From an uncultured Clostridia bacterium (GTDB taxonomy: Bacteria; Bacillota; Clostridia; Oscillospirales; Acutalibacteraceae): a DNA stretch of 64,000 nt. Every line of letters starts with the position of its first letter. Position 1 is the first letter of the stretch. Both the position numbers and the translations under genes were made by a program. The DNA is taken from the NCBI GenBank assembly GCA_937880805.1, contig CALGRR010000131.1:1-64000 (forward strand), read 5' to 3'. Shown here one piece after another: positions 1 to 9,500 of the stretch. The notes beneath the pieces were generated by a model. That model was not told the origin of the DNA and made no database searches. It worked only from the letters and a program-made list of their open reading frames with translations.

Positions 1-319
1 CTGAATCGAATTCAAGGAACAAGTCTACATTGCCTATGTATCTTGTTGACTTGATATAATGTAAAATCTTAAGTGTGTCGCCTGCATTTACATAGAAGTC
101 TGTGTATGTTTCTGTGCCGTCTGCTGCGATTTCCATTACGTCAATGCCATAATAAATGAAATCGCCGTACTGTGCCTTAAGTTCTGCATAACTCTTTACC
201 TGGGATGTTCCTTCTGCCGCCGAAGCATCAACAGCAAACATTGCACCCATTCCGGAGAACATTCCGAGAACCATAGTTAAGGCAAGGAAACAGCTCAAAA
301 AGCGTTTAAATTTTGTCAT
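1..319 (-). CDS. Secreted protein, N-terminal part (runs off the left edge)
   Basis: The open frame starts at an ATG (317-319 on the complement) preceded by a strong AAGGAGG at about 329-335, and has no stop before the window edge. The first 35 residues are a classic Gram-positive signal peptide: Lys/Arg-rich start (MTKFKRF), hydrophobic core, then a VDASAAEG cleavage region. About 70 further residues of mature protein are visible and include an acidic, Tyr-rich stretch. This part is too short for me to recognise a family. It precedes, in the same direction, nothing else visible; the large dockerin protein lies upstream and shares the strand. Secretion is well supported; function is unknown. 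Confidence 0.75.
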   Translation of the reverse strand, partial: MTKFKRFLSCFLALTMVLGMFSGMGAMFAVDASAAEGTSQVKSYAELKAQYGDFIYYGIDVMEIAADGTETYTDFYVNAGDTLKILHYIKSTRYIGNVDLFLEFDS

Positions 320-379
320 CAGCTCATTTCCTCCTTATAAAATAATGACCTTAAAAGGTCAGTATGGATAATTAGAGCC

Positions 380-410
380 TCCGATACAGCCCATTGAGAG
401 CTGTATCGGA
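380..410. terminator. 11-bp perfect hairpin between two secreted-protein genes
   Basis: TCCGATACAGC (380-390) pairs perfectly with GCTGTATCGGA (400-410) around a 9-nt loop. It lies just downstream of the dockerin-protein stop and upstream of the next gene's ribosome site. The T-run (TTTTT) follows the stem only on the plus strand. On the minus strand, the one being transcribed, the A-run comes before the stem. It may end or attenuate read-through, or be a processing hairpin; the polarity is odd for an intrinsic terminator of the minus-strand gene. Confidence 0.5.
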
Positions 411-431
411 TTTTTAAGAATAACTAAACAA

Positions 432-3400
432 TTAAGAAAGGGTTATAACATCAACATTAACTTGATCAAATGTTACTCTGTTAGTTACATACTTCTGTAC
501 ATTTTTTGAATCCGTTGAGTTCATTCTTCCATCACCGTTAACATCAATTGAAGCCCATTTAGCACACAAGGTCTTATCTGTCTTGTATGTCAATCTCTTT
601 GTAACAAAAGCAGCGGCATCTGAACCATCAGTACCCATAATTCTACCATCAGGAATAACCTCACCATAGCAGATTATCTGATATGTTTTGATTACTGAAT
701 TGTCAGAGGAGTTGCATATCTGAAGAAGAGCACCCGTGCTATACTTATTTTTACTATTAGGAGTATATTTAACATAGCAATTGTTAAGTGAAGCTTCGTC
801 AATGATTTTTGATGCTGCTGTTGCATTGAGATTATATCCAACGCCTACAATGAAGTCATCAACAACCGTTGTTCCATCTTCTGCAAGAGGTGATACAAAC
901 CATGTAGCCTGATGCTTGTTACCGGATACAGAAGACATCAATGTGGGAACAAAAGTGTATCTCTTTGACTTATCCTTGAAGTATGATTCATAACCTGCGG
1001 GAGTTGATGTTACAAGTGCCCATGTGGGTTCTGCTGCTGCTGCGTCTTCGAGAGCTTTGTAAGCTGCATCAAGAGCTATAACAGCGTTATCAATCTTATC
1101 CTGGTTAGCATCTGTTTTGCCCATTGAGTCTTTCTGGTTGTAGAGATCAACAGCTTCATCATATGCTGCCTTGAAATCTGCAAAGCTTTCGGGTGTGTAA
1201 TCAGCTGCAAGATCGATATAGGGAGCTACTTCATTGATCTTAGCTTCAAGATCTGAGAAGTTGCAGGATTCAACGAGCTTCTTTCTTGCTTCAACAAGCT
1301 CTGACATAGCAACGTTAACTTCAACGGGATTTGTGCATTCATCTGTGATAGCACCGAGTGCATCCTTTGTAGCCTTAGCATTTACTTTGTTTGCAAAAGT
1401 GATGGCATTTGAGTAAGCCTCAAAGGAATCTGATGTATACATTGATGCACCTGTTGTGAGGTCAATATCACTATAAAGAGCGATAGCCTTATTAAGCTTA
1501 TCCTTGCTTGCTTCAAGAGCAACAAGACGTCTGCTTGTGAGGTCGAGCATATGCTCTGCATAAGCAGCTTCTGTTGAACCAACGATTTCAGGGTTCTTCA
1601 TTCTTTCAACAGCTGCTCTGAGTGAATCATAGTATTCTCCCTCTTCTTCTGCAGAGAATACATAACCCTCGCCATAAATGCCTACTGCTGATGCAGGAGC
1701 CTTTACAAAGATTTCCTGTGAATTAACAAGATCCTGGCCTCTGCCTCTTGCATCTCTGTATCTGTCATAGAGATAGGGGATGTAGTTGCGTTCGCCGAAG
1801 AATACATAACCGTCTTCATAGTATTCGATGGGATCCTGATAATAGAATGTATAAGTTACACCGTCAACAGTTTCCTGGAAGGGTACTTCTTCGTAGTTAT
1901 AGCCATCGTGAGCTCTGATAATGTTCTTGATGCCTGTAACACCTGCAGATGCCTTGAACTCTTCGATAGCTGCAATAGCTGCTTCAAGCTCAAGAGCTCT
2001 CTGCTCATAGTAGTTTACATAAGCATCGGACGAGTCATTCATACCGATGAATGTCATAAAGTTATCGCCTGACTTGGGAGTAAGAGCGAGCTTAGCTGCG
2101 TTCTTAACAGCTGCAATATAGTTTGACCATGCAATGTCAAAGCCTGTTGCTGTGTTGTTATACTCTGATGTCTGACGGTTCTTTGAAACTGCTGAGTTGA
2201 ATGCACCGGGAAGACCGAAGTCATCATAAAGGTGAATTCTGATTGTAACAGTTTCTGTCTTTATAGCTGATGTGCCTGCTGCATCGTAAAGAGTTACGGG
2301 AACAGTTACGCTATAGTCGCCATTGGTTATACCGCCGTTATTGCCTGTGATAACGGGCTTGCCTGTTGTTTCGTTGATAACAACGTTGCCTTCTGCGTCA
2401 AGCTCATAGAAGTCTTCGTATCTCTCATAGAAAGAGCCGTCAGCCTTTGTTGCAAGCTTGAAGGGATTGAGCATATAGATACCGTCCTGACCTGAAAGGT
2501 TTGCTACGGTAACTTCTGTTCCTGTTGCTGCGAAAACTGCATTCGAATTGCCTACAGCACCAAGCTTAACAACATTTTCTGTTGCGTGAACGGTGTTGTC
2601 GATTTCGCCGTCGCCGTTTGTATCTTCGCCGGGCCAATCCTTATTCTTATCATTATCCTGGATACGGATGCTGAAGCCCTCGATGTCATCAAGGTCATCA
2701 CCCTGGTTGAGATAAATATCGGTTGAATAAAGAATCTTAATGCCGTCTGAGAGTTCTTTTTCCTGCTCGCGAACATCGTCGCCCTCTGCATATGCACCTG
2801 CATATGCATAAACAGTCTTGGTGAGCTGGCCGCCGATTGTTGTGTTGGGCTCTTCACCGCTTACTTTATAGTTAACTGTGAATTCAATGATGTCGCCGTC
2901 AACGATACCGTCGGGAGCGATTGTAACATTAACGCTGTCACCGCCGGAGAACTTTGTTGTGTTGTTGATACCTGAATATGAAAGGTTTGATGTGCCGCCT
3001 GCTGCGTGGTGAGCCTGAGCAAGAACGGATACAACTGAATATTCATAAAGGGTATCCTGTGTGAATGTGCCGCTTGCATTGGTGTAACCGGTGTTGATAC
3101 CGCTTGAACCGTTGTAAACGCCGAAGGTTGTTGACTTACCAACCTCGAAAACTTCGGGCATATAGATTTCCATCTCTTCGAATTCCTGCTCACCGCTGAG
3201 ACCGAGAATCATACCAACAACAGGAAGAGCAACTTTTACAATATCGGTAGCTCTGCCGTTGATTGTAACTGCGTTTGTTTTACCGGTGAAACTTTCTGTT
3301 CCAAGAGTTCTGATAAGGTCATAAACCATTGTGCCGAGGAGATTGTTCTGAAGGATTTCGTCAATTGATGTTGCATTGTTCTTGAATACGTTGGGGAAGA

Positions 3401-5684
3401 GAAGGTCGAATACGTTATCAAGAATGTCTACGATGATAGCAACACCGTTCATTGTTGCAAATGAACCGGTTGTGTTCTTATCAAAAATCTTTGAGAAGTT
3501 TGTTGCATCAAGAGTGTAAACGGGCTTAAGGATGTAGTCAAAGAGAAGGCTCTTAACAACAGCCGAGTTGCCGTTAGCAAATGTTTTGCCTGAAATTTCT
3601 GAGTTAATCCATGCACTGGGACCTACGATGGGGATGATTGAGTTGAGAATTGTGTCAAGATCAGTCCATACGTGATCCATTGTGAGGTTAGCAGTGTTCT
3701 TTCCGCCGGTGTGGAGATCCTTGTAGATAGCAAGGAGAGGACCGTATTCGTTAACTGCCCACTTTGCTATCATAATAGCGATATCTTCCCATGAACCGTT
3801 GTTGATATCCTGAGTGTAGGGGATAAGGCCTTCGCCAGCCTTAGCACCTGCTGCAGGGTTAGCATCAAGGGATTCGTTAAGGTTATAAACTGCTACGTCG
3901 AGAAGGATATTGAGAGCCTGGTCGATAAGAAGATCATAATATGTCTGCATATCACTTGCATAGTCTGCAACTGAAGGTCTCTCATATGTAAACTGAGGAA
4001 TATCCTGATATGCGAGCTGCTCAACTGCTGAGTAAGCAACGCCGAGGATAGTCTGGTTTTCAGCATCGTTGGGGATATACATCCAATCAACGGAGCCGTT
4101 GAAGATTGATCTGAGAATAAAAGCAACTACCTGCTGGTCGTTATAACCTTCGATTGTTTCAGCTGAAGGAACTTCAACATAGTCTGCGAAGAGAAGACGT
4201 CCTGTGATCTGAAGAACGTATTTTGCAACGTTTGCAACGTTGGTGAAGAGGTAGGAGTTTGAACCAAACTGCCAAGTCCAGTCACCAACTGTGCCGTTTG
4301 TGAAGCTTTCATAAGGAACATAGGTAGCATTTCCTTCAGCATCCTTGAGGTGAAGAAGACCGGTTGATGTTCCGTCTTCTCTGGTTTCACCAATGAGGAA
4401 GCGACCAAGGATATCATTAAACTGAGAAATGAGGGTCTTGCCTTCGGGAATGGTGTCGCCAACCTTTGCCATATAAGCATTACAGTTGAAAATATCGTTA
4501 TATACGGTTGCGTTATCTTCTGTGGGATATACGGTTTCACCTGCATAGAGGGGATCATAGGATTCGTTTTCATCCCAAGTCATTGTTGTGGGATTCCAAA
4601 CTGTTCTGTCTGTATATTTACTATCGTATACAATACCGCACCACTCACGAAGAGCGTGTCTTGTCTGGTTGTTGAGAACGGGAACAAGAAGATAGTCAAA
4701 TGCTCTGCGAAGAAGGTTTTCAATAAATGTATAACCATCGAGGTTGCCTGTGATCTTTACTGCGTCATATACGGGAGCGGGAGCAGGATCGCCTGCAGGA
4801 ACTCTTACACAGCCGCCAAGACCAACGAGAACCCACTCATCGGGATGCTTGTAGCCGTAGTAGTCAAAGTTTGTTGTATCGGGCTTTGTTTCATTGTAGT
4901 CATCAGCAAATGAATAATAATCGTATCTTGTATTTACTGTTTTCCAGGGCTCATCAAAATATTCGTCAAGGAGAACCCACTCACCGAGAACGAGCTCGTT
5001 GAGGATTGACTGAACAAGATTGATAGCACCGTCGGTAGGACCCTGGAATTCTGTGGGAACTTCGTTTGCGAAGTCGCCGTCTATGGGATCATAATCCTTG
5101 CCGGCTTCGGTGAGGCTGTAGCCAAGACCGATAACAAGCTCTCTTACATTGAAAACGTAATCAGCGATGATGCCGTTAAGAATACCGAGAGTGATTGTGC
5201 CGTTGGCATACTGCTCGAAGATACCTGCGTTGTCACCAAGGAAGTCAAGAAGGTTTGTAATAAACTTAACGTCTGTTACATTACCTGTTGTTGTTGCAGA
5301 ACCTCTCTGCATCGGTTGACCGTCATCGCTGTCTTTAAGTGAAGCAATGGTGAGGTCCGCTGCACTGCCGAGAAGGCCGAGAAGTGAGCTTGCCTTGGTA
5401 AGAAGGTTGTCAACACTTGTGATTGTGTAGTTTACGCTTCTAAGGTCGAGTTCACCAACATAAATGTTAAGGTAAATCTGCTCCTTAGCAAGCATACGGT
5501 CTAACTCATCAAGAGCCATTGTTGCTGCCTGCTCTGTTGTGAAAACAGGAGTGTCAATGTCGTTATAGCTATTCTTGATAGCTGCGCCCTTGTATGCTTC
5601 GTATGCACTACCCATTACGGAGAAGGAACCGATGAGCATTGCAAAAGCCATGAGGAATGCGAGAATACGGGTTGACTTTTTCAA
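432..5684 (-). CDS. Large secreted multidomain protein with FIVAR-like modules and a C-terminal dockerin-like domain
   Basis: The protein is 1750 residues. I place the start at TTG 5684: a GGAGG lies 9 nt upstream (5694-5698) and the product then begins MKKSTRILAFLMAFAM, a good signal peptide; the frame stays open 16 codons further upstream without a ribosome site. The first about 900 residues are rich in aromatic and amide residues and I recognise no family. A middle part has Ig/cadherin-like beta character and an Asp-rich loop (DTNGDGEID). Two helical FIVAR-like modules lie around residues 1440-1620. The last 60 residues contain IDVNGDGRMNSTDSKNVQKY, the second half of a type I dockerin; the first half (DGRIMGTDGSDAAAF) is atypical. 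By family knowledge a dockerin would dock on a cohesin scaffold, so this may be a cell-surface or complex-bound protein. Substrate unknown. Confidence 0.8.
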   Translation of the reverse strand: MKKSTRILAFLMAFAMLIGSFSVMGSAYEAYKGAAIKNSYNDIDTPVFTTEQAATMALDELDRMLAKEQIYLNIYVGELDLRSVNYTITSVDNLLTKASSLLGLLGSAADLTIASLKDSDDGQPMQRGSATTTGNVTDVKFITNLLDFLGDNAGIFEQYANGTITLGILNGIIADYVFNVRELVIGLGYSLTEAGKDYDPIDGDFANEVPTEFQGPTDGAINLVQSILNELVLGEWVLLDEYFDEPWKTVNTRYDYYSFADDYNETKPDTTNFDYYGYKHPDEWVLVGLGGCVRVPAGDPAPAPVYDAVKITGNLDGYTFIENLLRRAFDYLLVPVLNNQTRHALREWCGIVYDSKYTDRTVWNPTTMTWDENESYDPLYAGETVYPTEDNATVYNDIFNCNAYMAKVGDTIPEGKTLISQFNDILGRFLIGETREDGTSTGLLHLKDAEGNATYVPYESFTNGTVGDWTWQFGSNSYLFTNVANVAKYVLQITGRLLFADYVEVPSAETIEGYNDQQVVAFILRSIFNGSVDWMYIPNDAENQTILGVAYSAVEQLAYQDIPQFTYERPSVADYASDMQTYYDLLIDQALNILLDVAVYNLNESLDANPAAGAKAGEGLIPYTQDINNGSWEDIAIMIAKWAVNEYGPLLAIYKDLHTGGKNTANLTMDHVWTDLDTILNSIIPIVGPSAWINSEISGKTFANGNSAVVKSLLFDYILKPVYTLDATNFSKIFDKNTTGSFATMNGVAIIVDILDNVFDLLFPNVFKNNATSIDEILQNNLLGTMVYDLIRTLGTESFTGKTNAVTINGRATDIVKVALPVVGMILGLSGEQEFEEMEIYMPEVFEVGKSTTFGVYNGSSGINTGYTNASGTFTQDTLYEYSVVSVLAQAHHAAGGTSNLSYSGINNTTKFSGGDSVNVTIAPDGIVDGDIIEFTVNYKVSGEEPNTTIGGQLTKTVYAYAGAYAEGDDVREQEKELSDGIKILYSTDIYLNQGDDLDDIEGFSIRIQDNDKNKDWPGEDTNGDGEIDNTVHATENVVKLGAVGNSNAVFAATGTEVTVANLSGQDGIYMLNPFKLATKADGSFYERYEDFYELDAEGNVVINETTGKPVITGNNGGITNGDYSVTVPVTLYDAAGTSAIKTETVTIRIHLYDDFGLPGAFNSAVSKNRQTSEYNNTATGFDIAWSNYIAAVKNAAKLALTPKSGDNFMTFIGMNDSSDAYVNYYEQRALELEAAIAAIEEFKASAGVTGIKNIIRAHDGYNYEEVPFQETVDGVTYTFYYQDPIEYYEDGYVFFGERNYIPYLYDRYRDARGRGQDLVNSQEIFVKAPASAVGIYGEGYVFSAEEEGEYYDSLRAAVERMKNPEIVGSTEAAYAEHMLDLTSRRLVALEASKDKLNKAIALYSDIDLTTGASMYTSDSFEAYSNAITFANKVNAKATKDALGAITDECTNPVEVNVAMSELVEARKKLVESCNFSDLEAKINEVAPYIDLAADYTPESFADFKAAYDEAVDLYNQKDSMGKTDANQDKIDNAVIALDAAYKALEDAAAAEPTWALVTSTPAGYESYFKDKSKRYTFVPTLMSSVSGNKHQATWFVSPLAEDGTTVVDDFIVGVGYNLNATAASKIIDEASLNNCYVKYTPNSKNKYSTGALLQICNSSDNSVIKTYQIICYGEVIPDGRIMGTDGSDAAAFVTKRLTYKTDKTLCAKWASIDVNGDGRMNSTDSKNVQKYVTNRVTFDQVNVDVITLS

Positions 5685-5970
5685 ATTTGTACACCTCCAA
5701 AAAATTTTCAAACCTGAATTAGTTTCGGACAATTTAATTCTGCTTGATGCGAATCCGCCGCTTTGTTACGGCCCTATAAGTATATTTAGGATAACAATGC
5801 TACGGAAACACTCTGACCGACCTCCTTATTGATTTTGTCTGCACCAGACACGCCTTAATATCCGGCGCAAAGCAACAGCCAGAATCACAAAATTGAATTA
5901 TCCAACAGTGGTTTCCGGCGGTATTATGCCCCAAATAGGGACACTACACCCCCAAAAACACCATATGGTC
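5685..5970 (-). other. Long 5' leader of the dockerin-protein gene
   Basis: If transcription starts just downstream of the promoter at 5977-6005, the message has a leader of about 285 nt before the TTG start. It contains a second AAGGAGG-like purine tract near 5821-5828 that is followed only by a three-codon GTG frame, and several GC-rich complementary segments (for example CGCCGGA with a following GGCG). I could not match it to a riboswitch class by eye. It may be a structured regulatory leader; that is inference. Confidence 0.35.
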
Positions 5971-5976
5971 ATAATA

Positions 5977-6005
5977 ACTATACCTAAAAGTCGGGCGGAT
6001 GTCAA
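5977..6005 (-). promoter_or_regulatory. Sigma-A-type promoter for the dockerin-protein gene
   Basis: On the minus strand TTGACA (6000-6005) and TATAGT (5977-5982) are separated by exactly 17 nt. This is the best promoter match upstream of the TTG start at 5684. Confidence 0.65.
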
Positions 6006-6109
6006 TGGTTTTTAAAATCGAATTCACTTTTTGTTAATATTGAACAATAAGAAGTTGAGGGTTTTGGCAATTTTGCCGCAAACCTTTTTTGCTCTGAAAA
6101 CCCGACGGA

Positions 6110-6133
6110 TTGTAAAGCTATTTTACTTTACAA
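6110..6133. repeat. Palindrome TTGTAAAG-N8-CTTTACAA
   Basis: An 8-bp perfect inverted repeat with an 8-nt spacer in the gene-free stretch 5685-6504. The same core, GTAAAG-N8-CTTTAC, recurs at 6267-6302. Apart from the promoter, leader and hairpins, I see no convincing gene in this 820-bp gap. Confidence 0.5.
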
Positions 6134-6266
6134 GATTAGGTGTTTCTGAGAATCTGAAAAAGAAGAGAGAACAAGCCTTTTTTGGGCCCGTAACCGGCAT
6201 ATATATAAAATGTATATGTATTTTATTAATTTTATTCATTTTTTCTACTGTTCTTTTATTGATTTT

Positions 6267-6302
6267 CCGACTGCGTAAAGCGGTTTCACTTTACACAGTC
6301 GG
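6267..6302. repeat. Second GTAAAG-N8-CTTTAC palindrome with extended stem
   Basis: CCGACTGCGTAAAG (6267-6280) pairs with CTTTACACAGTCGG (6289-6302) with one mismatch around an 8-nt loop. A further 8-bp hairpin, CTGATTTT/AAAATCAG, lies at 6391-6410. No T-run follows on either strand, so terminator function is not obvious; a protein-binding site or a relic of a small repeat is possible. Confidence 0.5.
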
Positions 6303-6473
6303 AACTTATCTTATGATTTTTCGTTCTGCTCTTTGCGTAATAATTTTGAGTCATCGGCAAGTTAAACGGATGAAAAAACTGATTATTTTTCTGATTTTAT
6401 ACAAAATCAGCCTGCACGGTTCAATTTTCGCTCGGTTGTTAAGGTGTTCCTCTTTACATCGTATTTTGAACTG

Positions 6474-6500
6474 TGAAAAACTGAATTTCTGCAAATTCAG
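6474..6500 (-). terminator. Likely intrinsic terminator of the glucan-synthase-like gene
   Basis: On the minus strand, CTGAATTT/AAATTCAG (6481-6500) forms an 8-bp stem with a 4-nt loop followed immediately by TTTTT. It lies 5 nt past the stop of the gene at 6505. The stem is AT-rich, so it may be weak. Confidence 0.55.
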
Positions 6501-6504
6501 TCAA

Positions 6505-9500
6505 TTATGAAGGGCAAAAAATAACCGAGGCATTATTTTCGAGATTTTTTTGCGTTTCGGCAGAGCAGTTTTTATAGTTGATAATAAAAACACCGCCCTT
6601 CACTCCGAGCATAAGCTCGCAGTTTTCGCTTGAAAGCAGATTAAAAAGCACGGTTCTTATTTTTCCGAAGTTTCCTCCCCCGCTGTCACAGGCAAAAACC
6701 GTATCCGTTTCTGTTCCGCAGCATCTGAGTGCTTTGGTTGCTCTTATATAGTGAACCGCCGCAGCTGCATCTTCTGCACTTTCAAGCTTTATGAGAATCA
6801 CGGGCAATTCTCCCGTTATTCCGAAAAGCATAAGCTTATCCCTCTCTTCGGATTTATCAGATGATGAAGCTTTACTCTTTGACAAATGTGTCATAATCTT
6901 CTGAACAACGGCAATATCGAGCAAATCGCTGAGCATTAATTTGTTTGAAAAAGCACTGTAAAGGGAGCCCAAATCGGGTTTCTTGCCGGTTCTTTCACGC
7001 AGGGCGGGAATGTTTTTGCCGTATGCTGCTTTAAAAACCGGTGCTCCAAGCGGAATTCTTTCATTCAGCAAGCTTTCTGCACCGCACATTGAGGCATCTC
7101 TCATAAATCTTTGCTGCATACAGTTATCTTTCAAGAAATTCACCGCTGAAAGCAAGCTCATTCCGATATGATGCGACATATATGAGCTGACTATGCGGTA
7201 TTTTTTACCCGAGCACCTCTCAGGTGAAAAATCAGCAGCTTCAAAAAAGCCGTATTTGCCGCACATACCCATTTTCTCAAGTCTTTTGAGGTTTTTTACA
7301 GATGCTTTCGGAGCAAACCCCAGCGTTAAGAACGAGGAATACGGTGAAACAACATACTCTTTATCAAGCCCTCTTTTTAATCCGAGCTTCTGAATGCCGT
7401 GGGCTTTATACTGATAATTCAATTCACTGTCAAAATCATAAAATCCGCTTTCAGACACACCGAACGGTCTTGAACCTGCCCTTTTCATTTGATTATAGAG
7501 GCAGAAATTCAGAGCTTCACGGTCAAGGCACCCTCTTTTTGACGGAAGGAATATATTCGGCATAAAGTATTCAAACATTGTTCCCGTCCACGATGCAAGA
7601 CCGAAAAACCTGCCGCTTCTGATAACGGTTCGTGAAGGGGCACTCCAATGCTGCTTCGGAACAATTCTCCTGGCAACCGCCAAATAAGCCGTTGCCCTCA
7701 TTTCGCTCATATGCAAATCATAAAAGCTTTCGGAAAGCTTTCCGTTTTCCTCATATAAGCCTATATGAAAAAGCTTTTTGTTTTTATTATAAAACACGGC
7801 AAGGTCTGTTTCGGAAATTAATTTTTGAACACGCCGTGCAATATTCCAAAGCGAATAACACTCATTTGCATATTCTGAAACGCCCTCTTTAAGGGCAACC
7901 AGAGAGCAAAGAAAGTTGCCGCTGTCAACGGTTGAAACAAACCGCCCGCCGATAACCTCACAGGTTTCGGTGTTATACCAATTAAAGAGATTTCCCTCAT
8001 ATTTTTCGAGCTTTTCAACGGTTTTCAGTGATGAATCCAGCTTACCGTAAAGCTCCTCACTGTTTATAAAACCCAAATCTCTTGCCGCAAGAACAGATAA
8101 AAGCATTAACCCGATATTAGTTGGGGATGTTCTTGATGCAACCGACCTTGAAGGCGAAAGCTGAATGTTATCGGGCGGCAAAAAATTATGCTTTGCCGTG
8201 CACTGTTCATCAAAAAAACTCCACATTTCAGCAGAATAATCCATAAGCCGTTTGCGGGATTTTTCGCTCGGTTTCCTTTTTGTTTTTTTCTTCGGTGTTC
8301 CGAAAATCAAGGTAAGCGGTATATCTCCGAGTATAAATAATGCCGATAATCTGTGTATCGGTGTTCCGAAATTGAAAAGGATAACCGATGCCGCAGCAGA
8401 CGGTATGCAGCTGATAAGCATACGGAAAGCAGATTTGCTTTTTTCCGCATCGGCTGCGGTTGACCACTCAAGCAGCTTTTTTTTGCTTACCAGAAGCCGC
8501 CATAATGCCTTTGAAGCTGCAGAAACGGCAACAAGGCTTTGCTTTACCGACAAAGCAACCGAAATCAATGCCCTCGAAAAACAACGGATTGCCTCGGGAA
8601 CCGTATCCGAATAAAACTTTCTCGATATTTCATAAAATCCGCCACTGATTACCGCAGATATTCCCGAAAAAACATCTGATGCACAAAGCGATAACGATGC
8701 TGCGAAAGCAATCACCGCCCCCTCTTTTCCGCCAACGAACATTGAAATAAACAAAACAGCCACGGATATAACGGGCTGTATGCTTCTCAGAATATTATCC
8801 GCAAGCTTATATCTTGACAGAGAAGTCAACGGATTTTTGCCAAAGATAAAGCCCGCATTCTGCCAATCGCCCCTTATCCACCTTTGCAGACGCATAAAAT
8901 ATGAGCCCACACTTTGAGGAAAGCTTTCCGTGATATGAACATCGGAAACATACCCCGCACGCAAAAACCCGCCTTCAATTATATCGTGGCTGAGAACAGT
9001 TTCTGCGGGCAGATTATTAAGCATAGTCTCATAATATGCATCAACATCAATAAGCCCTTTTCCGCAGAAGATTCCTTCTCCGAATAAATCCTGATATTTT
9101 TCATTTGAAAGAGCCTCATATGAACCGAAGCCTGCTTCGCCTGCCATAATATCAGCAAAACGGCTTGCTGCGGGGTTAATTTTTGCCGCCGCTTTCGGAA
9201 CAAGAATTCCGTAGCCCGAAACAACTCTGCCCTTTTCTTTATCAATAACCGGTCTGTTCAGCGGATGCCCTGCAACAGCAACGAGTTCGTTCACGCCGTC
9301 AAATTCAAGCTCGGTATCCGCATCCAGAGCAATAATGTATTTTGTTGCATTTAAATCGGTTTTATCGCCGTGAATTGCAATGAATCCCTTTTCATTGCCT
9401 TTTATTGCTTTCAGTAAATCCGTTATCGCTCCCCTTTTGCGTTCCCGACCCGTAAATTCGCCCTGGGTTTTTGAATAAACACGGGGTCTTATTGCAATCA

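Noticed and set aside
2552..4573. Several 60-150-codon minus-strand frames inside the dockerin-protein gene
   Set aside because: They are alternate-frame shadows of a long, well-supported gene; their residue composition is skewed (Ser/Gln/His/Leu) and no ribosome sites match.
5684..5732. Longer N-terminus of the dockerin-protein gene from TTG 5732
   Set aside because: No ribosome site is near 5732, whereas TTG 5684 has GGAGG at 9 nt and gives a proper signal peptide.
6110..6302. Intrinsic terminators of either neighbour
   Set aside because: Stems at 6110-6133 and 6267-6302 lack a following T-run on both strands.
6031..6510. 159-codon plus-strand open frame in the 820-bp gap
   Set aside because: It has no ribosome site, an implausible residue mix (alternating Leu/Ile/Arg/Cys with no domain), and runs through three hairpins and over the end of the opposite gene.
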